Assembly: GCA_017880775.1 (NCBI GenBank)
Contig: JADGRQ010000009.1
Span: 1 to 64,000, forward strand
DNA from: Burkholderiales bacterium
Lineage (GTDB): Bacteria; Pseudomonadota; Gammaproteobacteria; Burkholderiales; SG8-39
Length of the DNA stretch: 64,000 bases
Direction: 5' to 3'
The notes beneath the pieces are model-generated. The model saw only the letters and a program-made list of their open reading frames with translations, made no database searches and had not been told where the DNA came from. Of the stretch, positions 60,148 to 64,000 are shown one piece after another. Both the position numbers and the translations under genes were made by a program. Each line of letters begins with the position of its first letter. Position 1 is the stretch's first letter.

Positions 60148-60711
60148 ATGTCAGGCGGCCACGGCCACGTCGATTCGTCCAACAAGAATGTCGCGATGCT
60201 GATCGCTGTGCTCGCGCTGGTGCTCGCGATCTCGGAAACGCTCGGCAAGAGTGCGCAGACCACGGGCCTGAGCGCCAATATCGAGGCATCCAACCTGTGG
60301 GCTTTCTTCCAGGCCAAGACGGTGCGCATGACGGTGGTGCGCACCGCTGGCGAACAGCTCGAAGCCGAGCTGCCGATTGCCGACCCGAAGGCGCGCGAGG
60401 CGCTCGAAAAGCGCCTCGCGGGCTGGAAGAAGACCTCCGAGCGCTACGACAGCGAACCGGAAACGCAGGAGGGTCGCAAGGAACTCGCCGCGCGCGCCAA
60501 GGTTGCAGAGAAAAAGCGAGACTACGCGCTCGCGGCCTACCACCACTTCGAAGTCGCGTCCGCCGCCGTGCAGATCGCAATCGTGCTGGCTTCCGCCGAG
60601 GTGATCACCGGCGTGGTCGCTCTGGTGTGGCTGTCTGGCGCGCTCGGCATCGCCGGCGTCGCGTTCTGCGCCATCGGGTTGTTCTGGCCGACCGCAGTGC
60701 ACCTGTTCTAG
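60148..60711 (+). CDS. DUF4337 domain membrane protein
   Basis: A 187-residue protein with one hydrophobic helix near residues 15-30, a charged helical middle (ANIEASNLWAFFQAKTVRMT, then a Lys/Glu-rich coiled-coil-like segment) and two C-terminal helices from about residue 137. The arrangement matches DUF4337, a family of unknown function. AAAGGAG precedes the start. It follows the transglutaminase gene by 23 bases and may be co-transcribed. Its TAG interlocks with the aceE stop in CTAG. Confidence 0.85.
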   Translation: MSGGHGHVDSSNKNVAMLIAVLALVLAISETLGKSAQTTGLSANIEASNLWAFFQAKTVRMTVVRTAGEQLEAELPIADPKAREALEKRLAGWKKTSERYDSEPETQEGRKELAARAKVAEKKRDYALAAYHHFEVASAAVQIAIVLASAEVITGVVALVWLSGALGIAGVAFCAIGLFWPTAVHLF

Positions 60712-63293
60712 GGACTCGAGCGGCGAGCGGCGAGCGCCGCGAGCGCGCTTGCGGCAATGTGCGTTGCCGACACGCCGAAGTGCTCGCGCAACGCCGCACG
60801 CGTGTCGCTGCGGCCGAAGCCGTCGGTGCCGAGCGACACCATCTTTGCGGCCACCCACGGGCGGACCAGGTCGGCCAGCGCGCTGACGTAATCGCTCGCA
60901 GCCACCACCGGCCCGCGCGTCGCGCCCAGGCAACCCGCGACCCAGCTACTGCGACCGGCTGCGTCGGCGTCACGTCCGTCACGGCGCAGTTCCGTCCAGC
61001 TGGTCACGCTCCACACGTCGGCGCCCACGCGATGCTCGCGCTCGAGCAGTTCAGCGGCGCTCAGGCATTCGCGCAGGATCGCGCCGCTGCCGAGCAGCTG
61101 CACTGCGCCGTCGCCTGAGCCTCGGATGCGGTACATGCCGCGCAGGATGCCTTCTTCGGCGCCCGGTGGCATTGACGGTTGCGGGTAGTTCTCGTTCATC
61201 ACCGTGAGGTAGTAGAAGACGTCTTCGCCCGCTTCGACCATGCGCCGGATTCCGTCCTGCACGATCAGCGCAAGCTCATAGCCGAAGCAAGGATCCCAGG
61301 CGCGGCAGTTGGGGATCGTCGCGGCGGCCAGGTGCGAGCTGCCGTCCTGGTGCTGCAGGCCTTCGCCTGCGAGCGTGGTTCGGCCGGCGGTGCCGCCGAC
61401 CAGAAAGCCGCGTGCGCGCTGGTCGGCCGCCGCCCAGATGAGGTCGCCGACACGCTGGAAGCCGAACATCGAATAGTAGATGTAGAACGGCAGCATCGGA
61501 ATACCGTGCACGCTGTAGCTGGTCGCCGCGGCGATCCACGAGGCCATCGCGCCGGCTTCGGTGATGCCTTCCTCGAGGATCTGTCCGTCCCGCGCCTCCT
61601 TGTAGTAGAGCAGCTCGTCGTGATCCTCCGGCGCGTAGAGTTGTCCGACGGCCGAGTAGATGCCGACCTGGCGGAACAGCGTCTGCATACCGAAGGTACG
61701 CGCTTCGTCTGCGACGATCGGAACGATGCGCTTGCCGAGAACCGGATCCCTGAGCAGCTGCGCAAGCAATTGCATGAACACCATGGTGGTGGACTGGTCC
61801 CTGCCGTGCGTTCCTTCGAGCACGCGCGCAAAGGCGGCAACTTCAGGCGCAGCCAGGCGCGGCGCAGCCGATGAGCGCGCCGGCAGGTATCCGCCGAGCG
61901 CCGCGCGGCGCGCATGCAGGTACTTCAGTTCGGGGCTGTCGGGCGCAGGCCGGTAGTAACGCAACTGCTCGACATCGTCGTCCGATAGCGGCAGCGAGAA
62001 GCGGTCGCGGAACGCGCGCAGCGCCTCGTCATCGAGCTTTTTCTGCTGATGCGTGCCCATCTTGCCCTGGCCCCACTCGCCCATGCCGTAGCCCTTCTTG
62101 GTCTTGGCGAGGATTACCGTCGGTTGGCCCTGGTGCTTCACCGCCGCCGAGTACGCGGCGTAGATCTTCACCGGGTCGTGGCCTCCTCGACGCAGCCGGT
62201 CGATGTCCTGATCGCTCATGTGCGCGCTCAACGCGCGCAGCTCCGGGTACTTGTTGAAGAAGTGCTCGCGGTTGAACTGCCCGTCGGTGGCAGCGTAGGT
62301 CTGGAACTCGCCGTCCACGGTTTCGTGCAGCCGCTTGAGCAGCACGCCTTCCAGATCGCGTGCGAACAGCGTGTCCCAGTCCGAGCCCCACAGCAGCTTC
62401 ACTACGTTCCAGCCGGCGCCTGCGAACAGGCCTTCGAGTTCCTGGATGATCGAACCGTTGCCGCGCACCGGGCCGTCGAGCCGCTGCAGGTTGCAGTTCA
62501 CCACGAAGATCACGTTGTCGAGGCCCTCGCGCGCGGCGAGCGACAGGCCCGCGAGTGACTCGGGCTCGTCCATCTCGCCATCGCCGACGAAGGCCCAGAC
62601 CGTGCGCCCGCGGGTCTTCAGCAGGTCGCGGTGATCGAGGTAGCGCATGAAGCGCGCCTGGTAGATCGCGCACAGCGGCCCCAGCCCCATCGAGCCGGTC
62701 GGGAACTGCCAGAACTCGGGCATCAGCCACGGATGACAGTACGAGGACAAACCCTTGCCTTCGACCTCGCGGCGATAGTGGTCGAGTTGCACCTCGGTAA
62801 GCCGCCCTTCCAGGAAGGCGCGCGCGTACACGCCCGGCGCGGAGTGCGGCTGGAAGTAGACCAGATCTCCGTCCCGGCCGGCACGGAAGAAATGATTGAA
62901 ACCGACTTCGAACAGGTCGGCTGCGGAGGCATAGCTCGCGAGGTGCCCGCCCAGCTCGGGATGCGCGCGGTTGGCGCGCACCACCATGGCGAGCGCGTTC
63001 CAGCGCACCATCGCCACCAGCCGCTGCTCGATTTCGAGGTTGCCTGCGAATTGAGGCTGGTCTGCGAGCGCGATGCTGTTGCGGTAGGGCGTGTTCAATA
63101 CGGGCGGCATCGGCACGCGGCGCGCGCGGGCATGCTCGAGGAGCTTTCTCAACAGGAAGGTCGCGCGTTCGCGCCCCTCGCGCTCGACCAGCGCGTCGAA
63201 GGCCTCCAGCCATTCGCGCGTCTCGAGCGGATCGGCATCGGGGGGATTGACCCGCCAGAAGGCGGAGGACACGAAATCCGATAGGTCGGTCAT
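60708..63293 (-). CDS. aceE: Pyruvate dehydrogenase E1 component, homodimeric type
   Basis: Thiamine-diphosphate enzyme of 861 residues, of the single-chain AceE type (E. coli 887). It decarboxylates pyruvate and acetylates the E2 lipoyl domain. The TPP-binding motif is VWAFVGDGEMDEPESLAG with the later NCNLQRLDGPVRGNGSI; the region YSVHGIPMLPFYIYYSMFG is characteristic. The start at 63293 (MTDLSDFVSSAF) fits the family; longer upstream reading crosses likely leader sequence. No aceF or lpd follows, since the next gene is convergent, so it is a solitary E1. A paralogue with another 2-oxoacid preference is possible. Confidence 0.92.
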   Translation of the reverse strand: MTDLSDFVSSAFWRVNPPDADPLETREWLEAFDALVEREGRERATFLLRKLLEHARARRVPMPPVLNTPYRNSIALADQPQFAGNLEIEQRLVAMVRWNALAMVVRANRAHPELGGHLASYASAADLFEVGFNHFFRAGRDGDLVYFQPHSAPGVYARAFLEGRLTEVQLDHYRREVEGKGLSSYCHPWLMPEFWQFPTGSMGLGPLCAIYQARFMRYLDHRDLLKTRGRTVWAFVGDGEMDEPESLAGLSLAAREGLDNVIFVVNCNLQRLDGPVRGNGSIIQELEGLFAGAGWNVVKLLWGSDWDTLFARDLEGVLLKRLHETVDGEFQTYAATDGQFNREHFFNKYPELRALSAHMSDQDIDRLRRGGHDPVKIYAAYSAAVKHQGQPTVILAKTKKGYGMGEWGQGKMGTHQQKKLDDEALRAFRDRFSLPLSDDDVEQLRYYRPAPDSPELKYLHARRAALGGYLPARSSAAPRLAAPEVAAFARVLEGTHGRDQSTTMVFMQLLAQLLRDPVLGKRIVPIVADEARTFGMQTLFRQVGIYSAVGQLYAPEDHDELLYYKEARDGQILEEGITEAGAMASWIAAATSYSVHGIPMLPFYIYYSMFGFQRVGDLIWAAADQRARGFLVGGTAGRTTLAGEGLQHQDGSSHLAAATIPNCRAWDPCFGYELALIVQDGIRRMVEAGEDVFYYLTVMNENYPQPSMPPGAEEGILRGMYRIRGSGDGAVQLLGSGAILRECLSAAELLEREHRVGADVWSVTSWTELRRDGRDADAAGRSSWVAGCLGATRGPVVAASDYVSALADLVRPWVAAKMVSLGTDGFGRSDTRAALREHFGVSATHIAASALAALAARRSSP

Positions 63294-63417
63294 GGCGCGG
63301 CTCGAGTGGGCATGAATGCCCGTAAACGGAATCCTAACTCCAACCGTCATCCCCGGGTCGCGCGGTTTAAAATGCGCGTACCGGACGCCGATACCGCTCC
63401 GGACCTCGAGGTGGGCG

Positions 63418-63891
63418 ATGAACAAATGCGCGAGTGTCGTTCTGATCCTGCTGGCGTTTGCGCCGGCCGCGTTCGGCCAGATCATCTACCGCTCGACCAT
63501 GCCCGACGGACGCACGGTGTTGAGCGACCGCCCGACGCCCGGCGCGAAAAAGGTGGAGGAGATCTACGTGCGGCCATCGACGCCCGCCGCGCCGCCCGCT
63601 TCCGCCACGACGCCTGCCATCGGCGGCGCCAATCCCCCAGCCCAGAACCGCGACGCCGAGCTCGACGCTGCGATCGCGGACCTGCGCAATGCGGAAGGGT
63701 CCTTGCGCGCCGCGGAGGCCGCGCGCGACGCCGGGCAGGAGCCGGGGGAAAACGAGCGCCAGGGAATGGCCGGCGGCGGCAGCCGGCTCAACGAAAGCTA
63801 TTTCGATCGCCAGAAGGCGCTCGCCAATGCCGTCGATGTGGCGCAAAAGCGCGTCGAGGCCGCGCAGGCCAAGGTCAATTCGCTGCGTTAG
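63418..63891 (+). CDS. DUF4124 domain exported protein
   Basis: A 157-residue protein with a signal peptide of about 20 residues ending AAFG, followed directly by a DUF4124-like segment (QIIYRSTMPDGRTVLSDRPT). A proline/alanine linker follows, then a charged helical C-terminus likely to form a coiled coil. Role unknown; the family is widespread in beta- and gammaproteobacterial envelopes. The ATG at 63418 has GAGGTG four bases upstream; in-frame sequence further up lacks a site. Its stop directly abuts the encoded CCA end of the tRNA gene on the other strand. Confidence 0.82.
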   Translation: MNKCASVVLILLAFAPAAFGQIIYRSTMPDGRTVLSDRPTPGAKKVEEIYVRPSTPAAPPASATTPAIGGANPPAQNRDAELDAAIADLRNAEGSLRAAEAARDAGQEPGENERQGMAGGGSRLNESYFDRQKALANAVDVAQKRVEAAQAKVNSLR

Positions 63892-63967
63892 TGGTGCCGG
63901 CTGAAGGAATCGAACCTCCGACCAACGGTTTACAAAACCGCTGCTCTGCCAACTGAGCTAAGCCGGC
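63892..63967 (-). tRNA. tRNA-Thr (anticodon UGU)
   Basis: A complete cloverleaf with encoded CCA: acceptor arms GCCGGCT and AGCCGGC; D arm GCTC/GAGC; anticodon stem GCGGT/ACCGT around loop TTTGTAA, giving anticodon TGT for ACA codons; T arm GGAGG TTCGATT CCTTC. It converges on the DUF4124 gene with no spacer. Confidence 0.95.
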
Positions 63968-64000
63968 CCGAGGCGGATTCTAGCGCGAGCGCGCGCGGGC

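Noticed and set aside
63340-63373. Promoter of the DUF4124 gene with TAAAAT at 63368
   Set aside because: The hexamer is plausible but no -35 resembling TTGACA lies 16-18 bases upstream, so it was not listed.
1-64000. CRISPR array, prophage, insertion sequence or known defence system
   Set aside because: No regularly spaced repeats, transposase, recombinase, phage structural or defence-effector genes were recognised anywhere in the window.

Overview
The window is very GC-rich, tightly packed bacterial DNA that reads as ordinary chromosome. No insertion sequence, phage, integrase or CRISPR array was recognised, and no gap between genes exceeds about 200 bases. Gene content points to a versatile aerobic heterotroph, probably a betaproteobacterium of Burkholderiales type: MSHA-type pilus genes, an intracellular PHB depolymerase, fused indolepyruvate:ferredoxin oxidoreductase, homodimeric pyruvate dehydrogenase E1, TRAP and Liv transporters, and many acyl-CoA genes. 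The lineage is inferred from gene content only.

Layout. 0-2.6 kb: end of an MSHA/type II secretion-like cluster (mshG partial, mshE). 2.7-6.9 kb: fused indolepyruvate:ferredoxin oxidoreductase and an exported unknown. 6.9-8.1 kb: YhhQ-type queuosine-precursor transporter with a carboxymuconolactone decarboxylase-like protein. 8.2-15.8 kb: putative catabolic cluster of cytochrome P450, class II aldolase, amidase, a damaged FAD monooxygenase and a three-gene TRAP transporter. 15.8-18.2 kb: galE and hmgA. 18.4-26.3 kb: beta-oxidation island (dienoyl-CoA isomerase type crotonase, FadJ-like enzyme, thiolase, PECR-like SDR, two acyl-CoA dehydrogenases, hotdog thioesterase). 26.3-32.8 kb: livHMGF, acyl-CoA ligase and a periplasmic binding protein. 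33.0-36.8 kb: vapBC with a clear promoter/operator, a small unknown, a split AtuA-family pair and a fumarylacetoacetase. 36.8-41.5 kb: phaZ, penicillin-acylase family protein, EamA permease. 41.6-47.1 kb: fadD, enoyl-CoA hydratase, cysteine hydrolase, paaY, paaG, threonine dehydratase-like enzyme. 47.1-50.4 kb: TPR protein, ogt and an Ada/AlkA fusion. 50.5-54.1 kb: EamA permease, fadH, SDR. 54.2-55.7 kb: lipoprotein methyltransferase and MlaC. 55.8-60.7 kb: MoxR / DUF58 / transglutaminase / DUF4337. 60.7-64 kb: aceE, a DUF4124 protein and tRNA-Thr(UGU).

How the genes fit together. The main theme is import, CoA activation and oxidation of carboxylic acids: Liv importer plus co-transcribed ligase, FadD, two acyl-CoA dehydrogenases, several crotonases, FadJ-like enzyme and thiolase. 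Auxiliary enzymes for unsaturated acyl chains are also present (dienoyl-CoA isomerase with the diagnostic Asp/Glu/Asp spacing, FadH, PECR-like SDR). HmgA and the fumarylacetoacetase supply two steps of homogentisate breakdown from separate sites. PhaZ ties this to PHB storage.

The most notable observations are these. The FAD monooxygenase carries two independent lesions, a frameshift in its dinucleotide-binding loop and loss of the DG motif. The vapBC promoter has overlapping half-sites. Several -10-like hexamers sit 6-9 bases from start codons, suggesting leaderless mRNAs. Convergent genes meet with 4- to 17-base overlaps and no terminator. Two SDRs lack the catalytic tyrosine, and a SAM methyltransferase carries a lipoprotein signal. 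I found no clearly new multi-gene defence or mobile system. The best candidate for undescribed biology is the P450-aldolase-amidase-TRAP cluster.
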